Below are positions 14,237-22,751 of a DNA stretch of 37,841 nt, piece by piece. Origin of the DNA: an uncultured Verrucomicrobia subdivision 3 bacterium. GTDB lineage: Bacteria; Verrucomicrobiota; Verrucomicrobiia; Limisphaerales; UBA11358. Under the pieces are notes generated by a model, which ran no database searches, was not told the origin of the DNA, and saw only the letters and a list, made by a program, of their open reading frames with translations. The translations under genes were made by a program, and so were the position numbers. Each line of letters opens with the position of its first letter. Within the stretch, counting starts at the first letter, position 1. The stretch is taken from the NCBI GenBank assembly GCA_903870815.1, contig CAIQEI010000017.1:1-37841 (forward strand). The letters run 5' to 3'.

Positions 14237-17200
14237 TTGAATGTAAAGAAACATGCGGTTCTTCCGACCCTGCTGCGGCTGACGGCCTTGCTGGCACTTA
14301 ATTATCTGGGAGGGATGCTGCTCAAAATATCGCACTTGCCAGGGGACGAAGCGCAACCGTTTTGGCCGTCTTGGGGCCTCGCGCTCGCGGGAGCGCTGGT
14401 GTTCAGTTGGCGTTTCTGGCCCGTCATCACGCTAGGTTCTGGCTTGTTTTTGTATGCTGGCGGCGTGCCCTTCGGATGCTTCATGGTGGCAACCATCGTT
14501 GGCAATACGCTCATTGCCTTGGGGTGCGCATTTGTGCTGCAGCGGCTGTTCAAATACGAGTACGCCCAGGAACGGATGCGGGACGTGACGGATTATCTAC
14601 TGGTGGCCGCCGGCATGGGCACCACGCTCAATGCCGCCTTGAACGTCCTCGGCCTAGCCTGCGAACACAAAATTCCCTGGGCGGCCCTGCTGCCGAACCT
14701 GCTGGCCTGGCTGGTGCCGAATGCCCTGGCCGTGCTGGTGTTGACGCCGGTGTTTATCCTCTGGGCGGTGCCTTCGATCTGGCGCTGGAATTTCCGGGCG
14801 GCGGTAGAGGCGCTGTTCTGCCTGGCGGGGCTGGCGGCCAGCACGCTGATCGCCTTTAACGTCTGGTTTGTCCACGGCATCCACGATTTTCAACTGGCCT
14901 ATCTGCCGGTGCCGTTTTTGCTGTGGGGCACGTTCCGGTTTGGTCCACGCGGGGCGGCCACCGGCACGCTGGTGGTTTGCGCCCTGGCCGGCTACGCCCT
15001 GGGGCATGAACACGGTCCGTTCGGGGCGGAAGACCTGGACGGATTGCGGCTGCTGGGCAGCTTTGTCTGCATCCTGGCGGCGTTGAATCTTCTGCTCGCC
15101 GCCGTGGCGACCGAGCGTCGCCGGGCGGAAATCAATCTTGCGGAAAATGAAAAGCGGCTGCGCGCCGTGGTGGCCGACCAGCCGGACCTGATCTGCCGCT
15201 TCCGGCCGGAGGGCGAAATCACCTTTGTCAATCCGGCGTTCTGTGAATTCCACGGCCGCCCGGCGGTGGACCTGCTCGGCACGGATTTTTTTCAGTGGCT
15301 CACGCCGGACGAGGCGGCGGGATTGCGCGAAAAACTGGCCGTCCCGCCGGCGGCGGAGCCGGTCTGGACTTTTGACCGCCGGGCCATGGCCGCCGCCGAC
15401 CATGCGGTTTGGCAGCAATACAACCTCCGCCGGTTTGCCGGCGACGGCGGGAAAGGGTTTGAATACCAGGCCGTCATTCAGGACATCACGCCGCGCAAGC
15501 AGGCGGAACTCGCCTTGCAGGAAGCCAAGGCCGCCCTGGAAAAGTTGAACCTCAAGCTGGAGCAGGCCGCCAAGGAGGCCAACGCCGCCGCCGACCAGGC
15601 CAACCGCGCCAACGCCGCCAAAAGCGAATTTCTCGCGAACATGAGCCACGAGATCCGCACCCCGTTGAGCGGGATTCTCGGCATGGTGGAACTGCTCACA
15701 CAGACGCGCCTCGATTTCCGCCAGCGCGAGTTTGCCCACGCCGCCGCCGAGAGCGCCCACTCCCTGCTGCACGTCATCAACGACGTGCTCGACTTCTCCA
15801 AGATCGAGGCCGGCAAGATGAACATCGCCCAGGAGGAATTTTCCCTCCGGGCTGTCGTGGACGGCGTTCTGGAAAATGCCGCCGCCCGCGAGCCCGGAAA
15901 AAAAATCGGCCTGGCGGCGATCGTCCGCCGCGATGTGCCGCACCGGCTGACCGGCGACCCCGCGCGGCTCCGCCAGGTGCTGCTCAATCTGGTCGGGAAC
16001 GCCATCAAATTCACCGAGCGGGGCGAAGTGGTGGTCCGTTTGCAACCGCTGCACCGGATGAAAGGGCGCCTCAAGCTCCGGTTTGAAATCACCGACACGG
16101 GCATTGGCCTCACTCCGCATCAGATTAAACATTTGTTCCAACCGTTTGCCCAGGTCGACTCCTCCTCCTCGCGAAAATTTGGCGGCACCGGCCTCGGTCT
16201 GGCCATCTCGCGGAAGATTGTCGAGCTGATGGGCGGTCGCATAGGCGTCCACAGCGCCGCGGGGACCGGCTCGACCTTCTGGTTCGAACTGCCCTTTGCC
16301 GTGCCGCCCCAGCCGGCGGTTGAACGCGGTTTTCCCGGACTGGTTTTTGCCCAGGTGCTCGTCGCCACCCCCCAGGCCAGCCTCCGTGAAGCCCTCACCG
16401 AACGCCTGCGCGGCTGGGGCGTGGACTGCCGTGAAATCTCTTCCGCCCCGGAATTATTGCGGGTTATCAAACACGACCTCTCGGCGGCCGTGATGCCGAT
16501 CGTGTTGTGCGACGACGAAATGCTTGCGCTCGGCGGTTTGGAACTGCGGCAGCGGCTGATGGAGCATCAGGGGCGCGTCCAGTGCATCCTGCTCGCCGGC
16601 CCGACGGCGACACTGGATGACGACCAGAACGTGCTTGTGCAATTCGCCGGCGCCCTCGCCAGCGTCCTGCTCAAGCCCGTCCGCGAACAGTCCTTGTTTG
16701 AGGCGCTGGTTGCCGTGGTCGCCGGCCATAAGCCGGAAGCGGTGAGCCCCGCCAACGCGCCCGGCGACACTGAAATGGTCCGGCGCGAATTGGCCGGCAA
16801 ACAGACGCCCATTTCCGGGCTCCGCATCCTGGCCGCCGAGGATCACCCGTTCAACCGCCGGCTCTGGCAGCTCATGCTGGACACTTTTGGCGCCCGCGCC
16901 GAATGGGTCGAGAACGGGCGCGAAGCCGTGGAAAAATTTGCGCCCGGCCGCTTCGACGCCATCCTCATGGATTGCAACATGCCCGAGCTCGATGGCCACG
17001 AGGCCACCGCCGCCATCCGCCATATCGAGGCGGAAAAAAACGCCGCACAGCGCGTCCGCATCATCGCCATCACCGCCAACGCGCTCGCCGGGGAACGCGA
17101 GCGCTGCCTTGCCGCCGGCATGGACGACTATCTGCCCAAACCGTTCACCTCCCAGCAACTCTACCAGGCGCTGCTGGTCGCCAAAACCCCCGACCGGCCG

Positions 17201-17560
17201 GCCGACGGCGGGAAGGTCGCCGCCGACGCGCTGGAGCAACTTTGCCAGGATCTTGGCCGCGCCTCCGTCTGCGAAATGGTCGGTGATTTTCTGGCGGGAT
17301 TTCCGGGTCAGTTGCAGGAGGTCCACCGGTTGCACTCCGCCGGCCAATGGTCGGAACTCCAGCGGGCGGCGCACACGCTCAAGGGATTATTTGAATTGTT
17401 CGGATTTCGGCTGGAGTCCGAAAACTTTCGGGCCATCGAACAGGCCGCCGGGAATGGGGAGACCGCGGACGTGGAGGCGGTGCTGAAAGGCCTGGATGAA
17501 TCGGCGGGAGCGGCAGTGGCCCGGCTTCGGGAATGGCAGCAAAACCAGCCGGCCGCCTGA
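14237..17560 (+). CDS. Hybrid sensor histidine kinase with MASE1, PAS, receiver and HPt domains
   Basis: 1107 residues. A MASE1-type membrane sensor fills about 1-295 (about eight helices, with PFWPSWGLALAGAL). A PAS domain is at 305-420 and a coiled linker at 423-462. HisKA has phospho-acceptor His471 in NMSHEIRTP. The HATPase has N588, DTGIGL (620) and GTGLGL (650). A receiver-like domain at about 705-830 has Asp759 and Lys813 but lacks the acidic pair at its start (ATPQ instead of DD). A full receiver at about 861-980 has Asp912 and Lys968. An HPt domain at about 995-1100 has His1046 in AHTLKG. It is a complete internal phosphorelay; its output regulator is not in the window. Start is TTG 14237, just after an in-frame stop. 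Confidence 0.9.
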   Translation: MNVKKHAVLPTLLRLTALLALNYLGGMLLKISHLPGDEAQPFWPSWGLALAGALVFSWRFWPVITLGSGLFLYAGGVPFGCFMVATIVGNTLIALGCAFVLQRLFKYEYAQERMRDVTDYLLVAAGMGTTLNAALNVLGLACEHKIPWAALLPNLLAWLVPNALAVLVLTPVFILWAVPSIWRWNFRAAVEALFCLAGLAASTLIAFNVWFVHGIHDFQLAYLPVPFLLWGTFRFGPRGAATGTLVVCALAGYALGHEHGPFGAEDLDGLRLLGSFVCILAALNLLLAAVATERRRAEINLAENEKRLRAVVADQPDLICRFRPEGEITFVNPAFCEFHGRPAVDLLGTDFFQWLTPDEAAGLREKLAVPPAAEPVWTFDRRAMAAADHAVWQQYNLRRFAGDGGKGFEYQAVIQDITPRKQAELALQEAKAALEKLNLKLEQAAKEANAAADQANRANAAKSEFLANMSHEIRTPLSGILGMVELLTQTRLDFRQREFAHAAAESAHSLLHVINDVLDFSKIEAGKMNIAQEEFSLRAVVDGVLENAAAREPGKKIGLAAIVRRDVPHRLTGDPARLRQVLLNLVGNAIKFTERGEVVVRLQPLHRMKGRLKLRFEITDTGIGLTPHQIKHLFQPFAQVDSSSSRKFGGTGLGLAISRKIVELMGGRIGVHSAAGTGSTFWFELPFAVPPQPAVERGFPGLVFAQVLVATPQASLREALTERLRGWGVDCREISSAPELLRVIKHDLSAAVMPIVLCDDEMLALGGLELRQRLMEHQGRVQCILLAGPTATLDDDQNVLVQFAGALASVLLKPVREQSLFEALVAVVAGHKPEAVSPANAPGDTEMVRRELAGKQTPISGLRILAAEDHPFNRRLWQLMLDTFGARAEWVENGREAVEKFAPGRFDAILMDCNMPELDGHEATAAIRHIEAEKNAAQRVRIIAITANALAGERERCLAAGMDDYLPKPFTSQQLYQALLVAKTPDRPADGGKVAADALEQLCQDLGRASVCEMVGDFLAGFPGQLQEVHRLHSAGQWSELQRAAHTLKGLFELFGFRLESENFRAIEQAAGNGETADVEAVLKGLDESAGAAVARLREWQQNQPAA

Positions 17561-17569
17561 ACGCGCCGT

Positions 17570-18400
17570 TCAAGATTTCGGGACCGTCCCGGTTTTGAGC
17601 GCCACCAGGTGATCGCACCATGCCTTGACACCGTCGCCGGTGCGCGCGGACAGTTCAAAGATTTTCGCTCCGGGACTCGCCTGCCGGATGTTTTTCAAAG
17701 CCAGTTCGCGGTCAAAACCAGCCGCCGCCGTCATGTCCGTTTTCGTCACAATTACCACATCGGCAGAATGGAACATCGGCGGATATTTCAGCGGCTTGTC
17801 CTCGCCTTCCGTCACCGAAAGCAGCACCACGCGCACAGCCTCGCCCAAATCAAACGAAGCAGGACAGACGAGGTTGCCGACGTTTTCAATGATGAGCAGA
17901 TCCAGCGCGCGCAGGTCGAGCTGCGACATCGCCTCGGCCACCATGCCGGCTTCAAGATGACAGAGCGTGCCGGTGGCGATTTGCACGACCGGCGCGCCGG
18001 TGGTGCGCAGCCGGGCGGCATCGTTGTCCGTCGCGAGGTCGCCGACGATAACGCCGGCGCGCAGTCGGCCCTTTAATTCATTAAGGGTTTTGGTGAGCAA
18101 CGCGGTCTTGCCCGCGCCCGGCGAGGAAGCGATGTTCAGCACGAGCAGGCCCAAAGCGCGGAACGCGCCCCGGTTCTGCTCCGCCAGGCGGTCGTTGGCG
18201 TTCAGGATGCCGGTGTTCAAATTCAAAATCTGGCGCGGATGCTCGTGGCCATGGTCGTGGTGATGATGGTCCTGACCGTGGCCGTGATCGTGCGAATGCA
18301 TGATCACCGTGCCATCCGGCAGCGTGTGAGCGTGTGAATCCACCCGCCGGTCGCCCACTTGGTAAGGGCCGGGTTTTGAGCATCCGCATTCCTGACACAT
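17570..18400 (-). CDS. hypB: Hydrogenase/urease nickel incorporation GTPase HypB
   Basis: A 276-residue SIMIBI-class GTPase that delivers nickel to [NiFe] hydrogenase with HypA. The N-terminus is CQECGC (Cys2, Cys5, Cys7), the high-affinity nickel site of HypB. A histidine-rich segment follows at about 23-54 (13 His), a nickel store. The P-loop is SPGAGKT (93-99), and [13 protein letters not shown] holds the switch region. The G-domain metal site is Cys147-His148 with Cys179 near. The end is nine bases from the end of the histidine kinase gene on the other strand. hypA lies 12 bases upstream, so the pair forms one transcript. No hypCDEF or hydrogenase genes are in the window. Confidence 0.95.
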   Translation of the reverse strand: MCQECGCSKPGPYQVGDRRVDSHAHTLPDGTVIMHSHDHGHGQDHHHHDHGHEHPRQILNLNTGILNANDRLAEQNRGAFRALGLLVLNIASSPGAGKTALLTKTLNELKGRLRAGVIVGDLATDNDAARLRTTGAPVVQIATGTLCHLEAGMVAEAMSQLDLRALDLLIIENVGNLVCPASFDLGEAVRVVLLSVTEGEDKPLKYPPMFHSADVVIVTKTDMTAAAGFDRELALKNIRQASPGAKIFELSARTGDGVKAWCDHLVALKTGTVPKS

Positions 18401-18412
18401 AAATTCTTTGGG

Positions 18413-18754
18413 TTACGAAATTTCCAGCGATGCCAGTTCCATTTCGCGGCCGCGCCGCAACTCGCCGCTGGGCTGTTGGCAGCGCGGGCATTCATATTGC
18501 AAATCCGCCGCGGCAAATTCCGCCGCGCAATTCGCGCACCAGGCCACGGCGGGCACGGCTACAATCTCCAGTCCCGCCCGCGCGGCCAGCGATTGGTCTT
18601 TCATCGCCTCAAACGCGAACCGCAGGGCCTCCGGCACCACGCCGGACAGCGCGCCGACGCGCAGCACGAGCCGGTGAATCTGCGTCGCGCCCGCCGCCCG
18701 GGTTTTATCGCCGGCGGTTTCCAGCGCGGCCTGCATGATGCTGAATTCGTGCAT
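18413..18754 (-). CDS. hypA: Hydrogenase nickel metallochaperone HypA
   Basis: 113 residues, the family's normal length. It starts MHE, where His2 and the N-terminus bind nickel, and has a zinc ribbon with Cys73-x2-Cys76 and Cys89-x2-Cys92. The motif VGALSGVVPEALRFAFE is typical of HypA. It hands nickel to the hydrogenase large subunit, together with HypB encoded right after it. It is divergent from the yifB-like gene, with 135 bases between. Confidence 0.93.
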   Translation of the reverse strand: MHEFSIMQAALETAGDKTRAAGATQIHRLVLRVGALSGVVPEALRFAFEAMKDQSLAARAGLEIVAVPAVAWCANCAAEFAAADLQYECPRCQQPSGELRRGREMELASLEIS

Positions 18755-18889
18755 GACAGGAAATGATTCCGTTCGGTCGCTGATTCAGCATGGCGCAAGC
18801 CGGCGGCGGCGACTCCACCAAAATTGGCATTTTCACGCCCCGCCAAAATACCGGTTGAAGTTGGCTGCCCGTTCGCGCATAAATCTCCC

Positions 18890-20416
18890 ATGCTTGCACG
18901 GGTTTGCTCTGCGGCGGTCAACGGCATTGACGCCTACGCCATTGAAGTCGAGGTCAACTGCGGTTACGGCGAGACGTTCATCGCGCTCGTCGGCCTGCCG
19001 GATGCCGCCGTCAAGGAATCCAAAGACCGCGTTTCCACCGCGCTGGCCAATTCCGGCTATAAATTCCCGATGGGCAAGACCACCATCAACCTCGCGCCCG
19101 CCGATGTGAAGAAGGAGGGGCCGAGCTTCGACCTGCCCATTGCGCTCGGCATGCTGGCCGCGAGTGAGCAGGCGGAAACGGACCAACTCGATTATTTTGT
19201 GGCCGTGGGTGAACTCGCGCTGACCGGGGCGGTGCGCTCGTGTAAAGGCGTTTTGCCGATTGCCCTGCGCGCGAAAGCCGACGGCAAGACGGGCATTCTG
19301 GTTCCCGCCGAAAACGCTGCCGAAGCCGCCGTGGTGAACGGGCTGAGTGTCATCCCGGTGCAAAACCTCCGCGAGGCCGCGCAGTTTCTGGAAGGGGAAA
19401 TTAAAATCGCTCCAACTAGGGTGGACATCGCCCGGCTGTTCGAGCATCCGGCTGACGACGAACATGATTTTTCCGAGGTGAAGGGCCAGGAGAATGTGAA
19501 GCGCGCGTTGGAAATCGCCGCGGCCGGTGGTCATAACGTTCTGCTCATCGGCCCGCCGGGCACCGGCAAATCCATGCTGGCGAAACGGCTGGCCACGATT
19601 CTGCCCCCGCTGACTCTGGCCGAGGCGCTGGAGACGACGAAGATCCACAGCATCGTCGGCCTATTGAAACCCGGACAGGCGCTGGTGACGCAGCGGCCGT
19701 TCCGCGCGCCGCATCACACCGCCAGCGACGCCGGTTTGCTCGGCGGCAACATCAATCCCACGCCGGGAGAAATCTCCATTGCTCATAACGGGGTGTTGTT
19801 CCTCGATGAATTGCCGGAGTTCAAACGCAGTGTTTTGGAGACGATGCGCCAGCCACTGGAGGAAGGCATCGTCACCATTTCGCGCGCGGCCGGCACGATG
19901 ACCTTTCCGAGCCAGTTCATGCTGGTCGCCGCGATGAACCCCACTCCGGACGGAAAGATGCCGGGCGAATCCAAGAGTTCGCCGCGCGAAATCCAGAGTT
20001 ATCTCGGCCGCATTTCCGGGCCGCTGCTGGACCGCATTGACCTGCACATCGAGGTGCCGCCGGTGAAATTTCGCGAGCTGTCCGGCTCGCCGGCGGGCGA
20101 AACCTCGGCGCAAATCCGCGCGCGTGTCATCACCGCGCGCCGGCTTCAGCAGGCGCGTTTTGCCGGCAAGCCGAAAATCACGTGCAACGCTCGGATGGGC
20201 GCCCGCGAGTTGAAAGCGTTTTGCGACCTGGATGAGCCGACGCGCGATCTGCTCAAGCAGGCGATGACAGAATACAATCTGAGCGCCCGCGCCTACGACC
20301 GGATTTTAAAAGTGGCGCGGACGATCGCCGACCTGGCCGGCGCTGAAAACATTTCCACCGACCACATTAGCGAGGCGATCCAGTTCCGCTCGCTCGACCG
20401 GCAGTTGTGGGGCTGA
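18890..20416 (+). CDS. YifB/ComM-family Mg-chelatase-like AAA+ ATPase
   Basis: 508 residues from the ATG at 18890, the family's standard length (ComM about 506). An N-terminal Lon-protease-like fold (about 1-170, with FIALVGLPDAAVKESKDRV) is followed by a Mg-chelatase AAA+ core: Walker A GPPGTGKS (221-228), RAPHHTASDAGLLGG (272-286), Walker B VLFLDELPEF (302-311) and arginine-finger region LSxRxxDRIDLH-like (ISGPLLDRIDLHIEVP). ComM promotes branch migration during integration of transforming DNA; this may be its role here. The usual zinc-type NPCPCG motif reads NPTPDGKMPG at 350-359, so the cysteines are missing. Upstream in-frame codons from 18824 lack a good start context. Confidence 0.9.
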   Translation: MLARVCSAAVNGIDAYAIEVEVNCGYGETFIALVGLPDAAVKESKDRVSTALANSGYKFPMGKTTINLAPADVKKEGPSFDLPIALGMLAASEQAETDQLDYFVAVGELALTGAVRSCKGVLPIALRAKADGKTGILVPAENAAEAAVVNGLSVIPVQNLREAAQFLEGEIKIAPTRVDIARLFEHPADDEHDFSEVKGQENVKRALEIAAAGGHNVLLIGPPGTGKSMLAKRLATILPPLTLAEALETTKIHSIVGLLKPGQALVTQRPFRAPHHTASDAGLLGGNINPTPGEISIAHNGVLFLDELPEFKRSVLETMRQPLEEGIVTISRAAGTMTFPSQFMLVAAMNPTPDGKMPGESKSSPREIQSYLGRISGPLLDRIDLHIEVPPVKFRELSGSPAGETSAQIRARVITARRLQQARFAGKPKITCNARMGARELKAFCDLDEPTRDLLKQAMTEYNLSARAYDRILKVARTIADLAGAENISTDHISEAIQFRSLDRQLWG

Positions 20417-20439
20417 TCCACCGGCGCGCAGATTTACCC

Positions 20440-20476
20440 GTAAAAAAGAACAGGGCCGGACAAAAGTCCGGCCCTG
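20440..20476 (-). terminator. Rho-independent terminator on the minus strand
   Basis: CAGGGCCGGAC (20451-20461) and GTCCGGCCCTG (20466-20476) form an 11-bp stem with an AAAA/TTTT loop. Read leftward it is followed by TTCTTTTTTAC. The T-run exists only on the minus side. Confidence 0.75.
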
Positions 20477-20578
20477 ATGGTAATGAGGTTAATCCGCCCT
20501 TACCCAGACGCTCAGAAGTGCGACGCGACCAACTTGGGGGTCGCTGTCCGGACCGCGCCGCCAGCATAACCTCTATGC
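20451..20578 (-). ncRNA. Candidate structured small RNA ending at the 20451 terminator
   Basis: On the minus strand, GAGGTTA (20573-20567) can pair with TAACCTC (20491-20485), closing a domain that contains the hairpin GCGACC/GGTCGC (20525-20530 and 20539-20544, 8-base loop). A 5' hairpin GCATA-gaggt-TATGC (20564-20578) competes with the closing stem, and the strong terminator follows. It does not match 6S, SRP or tmRNA features I know. It could also be the 3' untranslated end of the YihY-like transcript. Inferred from structure only. Confidence 0.35.
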
Positions 20579-20744
20579 CAACCCTAAACGGACAGCGAAA
20601 TCTTGAACGGAAAAATCCTATCATCGACCGGTCGTCGGTGATAACCGATTCTTGGCAAATCCAAGACGGTTTTTGTCCGGGATGAAGATCCGCCACCGGC
20701 ATGATGACCGTCTGGCTCGAAGGCGATGACCTGAGGAAACCGGT

Positions 20745-22496
20745 TTAGAGCGGGAAGTCGCGGTTTTCGTCCGGGATCACAATTTCGCGGCGGGCGGTGA
20801 CGGCTTCAGTGGGGGGAGGGGTTTCCGTTTCGGCCACGAGGTTCTTGACCGGCGGCAGGGGAGCGGGTTCCGGCGGCACAATCATCGGCGTGGGTTCCGG
20901 CTTTTCCGTCCGGGGCAGCGAATCCGCCGGTCTGGCCGCCGGCGCGTCGGAAATCTCAATCGGTTTTTCTACGGGAACGGTTTTGGCTTCCGCCAGCGCG
21001 GGGCGCAGCGGCAGGCGGTTGGCGAGTGAGAGCAGGGAGATGGCCGAGGCGGTCTCGCGTTCCGCCTTTTCAATGCGGGCGAATTCGCCGTAAATCCCGG
21101 TGAGCAAGGCCTCCTCGCGCAGCGGCAGCTCTTGGCCGGTGCCGGTGCGCATGGCGAGGATGATGTCGTAGGCGTTGATGGTTTCGAGCGGTCGCGCGGG
21201 CACAAAGCCGGCCTCGACCCCGACGACCTCGGTGACGAGTTGCGTGTGCGCCAGCGTGCGCAGGACGGATTGCGAAAGCCGGCTGGGGATGCCCAGCTCG
21301 TTCGAGAGCTGGAAGACGGTGGCCGGGCGCAGGCCGTTCTGAAAGCGCTGACCCAGGCAGGTCATCAGGCGGAGCGCCACAAATTCGCGGCCGCGCTGAT
21401 TGACGTTGTCGGCCAGGCGGTCCTGCAGATAGGCGGCGCGGTTTTGGTAGGCGTAGGCGATCTGCACGCCGAATAACAGGATGACCCAGGAAAAATATAT
21501 GCCGACCATGAACACGGGCAGCAGATAGAGGCTGCCGTAAATCGTGTTGTTGGTGAAAACGCGGGAGACGAACAGGTAGCCAAAGACATTGTTCAAATGC
21601 CAGAGCGTGCCGGCCACCGCGCCGCCGACGAACGCGGCGGAAAATTTAACCTTCGTGTTCGGCAACAATTGATAGACGAAGGTGAAAGTGAGGCAGATCA
21701 CCAGCAGCGGCAGGCATTGGAAGATCAACTTGCCGACGACCGGCGTCTGCGTGATGAAATCCTTGGCCGACTGGAACTGCGAGCCGCCCGCCAATCCGAG
21801 CGCAGTGATGAGCAGCAGCGGGCCGAGCATGATAGCCGTCGAGTAGAGCTGTATTTGTGTGAGCCAATTGCGTCCGCGCGTGACGCCCCAGATGTCGTTG
21901 AAGGTTTCCTCGATGCGTCCCAGCAGTGAGATGGCGACAAAAATTAGCAGCACCACGCCGGTCGCGCCGAGCGCGCCGCTCTGGGTTTTTTGCACAAACA
22001 CCCAGATTTGACGCGCCATTTCCTTTTGCGCACTGACCGGAACAACGCTGGCATTGGCGGGACTGGCGACGGCAACGAGGTTGGTTGAAATACTGTTGGT
22101 ATCGGAATTGTCCGTGGCGATGGTCACACTATTGGTGACAATCGTGACGGCATGACCATCGAAGGCGGCGGTATTCGTGCCCATGGTCGCGGGCGGGACG
22201 ATGGCACTGGTAAGCTTTTCAATGAAGTGCTGGAACTGCGCTTCGCCTTGAGTCTTGAGCAGGCTGCTGGTGACGCTCAACGCGACGACCAGCAGCGGAA
22301 TAAGCGCGATGAGCGTGGAGTAGGACAGCGCCGAGGCGCGCACGAGGCAACGGTGGCGGATGAACTGGCGGATGACGAGCACCCAGAAATGCACAAAGCG
22401 CTCGAGCCGGCCTTCGAGCAGGAAAATTTCGTCCTCGGCATCAGCCGCGGCGCCGGAAAGGATTTTGATGAGACGGGAAAACCGTTTGCTGGCCAT
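20745..22496 (-). CDS. YihY/BrkB-family membrane protein with long C-terminal extension
   Basis: 583 residues. The core (about 35-360) has six transmembrane helices and family motifs: CLVRASALSYSTLIALIPLL (50-69), RIEETFNDIWGVTRGR (194-209) and IYGSLYLLPVFMVGIYFSWVILLFGVQ (319-345). The family was once called ribonuclease BN, wrongly; its function is unknown. Two oddities: a Thr/Asn/Ser/Val-rich insertion of about 55 residues (100-157) in the loop after the second hydrophobic region, and a C-terminal part with a winged-helix-like region (about 375-440) followed by a proline/glutamate-rich tail (about 500-583). Many family members are under 350 residues. It is upstream of the minus-strand terminator at 20440. 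Confidence 0.85.
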   Translation of the reverse strand: MASKRFSRLIKILSGAAADAEDEIFLLEGRLERFVHFWVLVIRQFIRHRCLVRASALSYSTLIALIPLLVVALSVTSSLLKTQGEAQFQHFIEKLTSAIVPPATMGTNTAAFDGHAVTIVTNSVTIATDNSDTNSISTNLVAVASPANASVVPVSAQKEMARQIWVFVQKTQSGALGATGVVLLIFVAISLLGRIEETFNDIWGVTRGRNWLTQIQLYSTAIMLGPLLLITALGLAGGSQFQSAKDFITQTPVVGKLIFQCLPLLVICLTFTFVYQLLPNTKVKFSAAFVGGAVAGTLWHLNNVFGYLFVSRVFTNNTIYGSLYLLPVFMVGIYFSWVILLFGVQIAYAYQNRAAYLQDRLADNVNQRGREFVALRLMTCLGQRFQNGLRPATVFQLSNELGIPSRLSQSVLRTLAHTQLVTEVVGVEAGFVPARPLETINAYDIILAMRTGTGQELPLREEALLTGIYGEFARIEKAERETASAISLLSLANRLPLRPALAEAKTVPVEKPIEISDAPAARPADSLPRTEKPEPTPMIVPPEPAPLPPVKNLVAETETPPPTEAVTARREIVIPDENRDFPL

Positions 22497-22586
22497 GTTG
22501 CGGACACGCTAGCAAAGCGCACGGACAAGTCAACGGTGCGCGCAAAGACTTTACGCCGGCGGGCGGAAAGGCACAATGGGGGTCGG

Positions 22587-22663
22587 GCATCCGTAGCTCA
22601 ATTGGATAGAGCTTCTGACTTCGGATCAGGCGGTTGCAGGTTCAAGTCCTGCCGGGTGCACCA
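22587..22663 (+). tRNA. tRNA-Arg, anticodon TCG
   Basis: The 77 bases fold as a cloverleaf. The acceptor arm pairs GCATCCG with CGGGTGC, the D-arm has GCTC/GAGC, and the anticodon arm is TCTGA-CTTCGGA-TCAGG with TCG in the middle. The T-arm is GCAGG-TTCAAGT-CCTGC, and ACCA is encoded at the 3' end. The TCG anticodon reads CGA and related arginine codons. It is convergent with the SUMF1-fold gene, 88 bases away. Confidence 0.95.
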
Positions 22664-22751
22664 TTCCACCAGTTTGACTGGTGACGACCAACAGAGACCA
22701 CGGTTTCAAAACGGTCGTGAAGGAAAAAAAGAAATGGGCGAGGCTTAAAAA

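Larger units (their letters stand above)
20417..20744. other. Convergent intergenic stretch with a candidate structured RNA
   Basis: These 328 bases lie between yifB (+) and the YihY-like gene (-), which converge. No coding frame is convincing. The left half holds a strong hairpin with a T-run on the minus strand and the candidate structured RNA. Dyads recur: CGCTGTCC (20542-20549) with GGACAGCG (20590-20597), and GCATA/TATGC at 20564-20578. I see nothing in 20600-20744. Confidence 0.5.

Noticed and set aside
14654-16252. Long minus-strand frame inside the histidine kinase gene
   Set aside because: Antisense to the kinase; all kinase motifs are on the plus strand.
20485-20573. 6S RNA, SRP RNA or tmRNA
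   Set aside because: No matching central bubble, GGAAGCAGCCA-type SRP loop or tRNA-like ends are seen, so only 'candidate structured RNA' is claimed.
22587-22663. tRNA used as an integration site for a mobile element
   Set aside because: No integrase or direct repeat of the tRNA 3' end is seen in the window.
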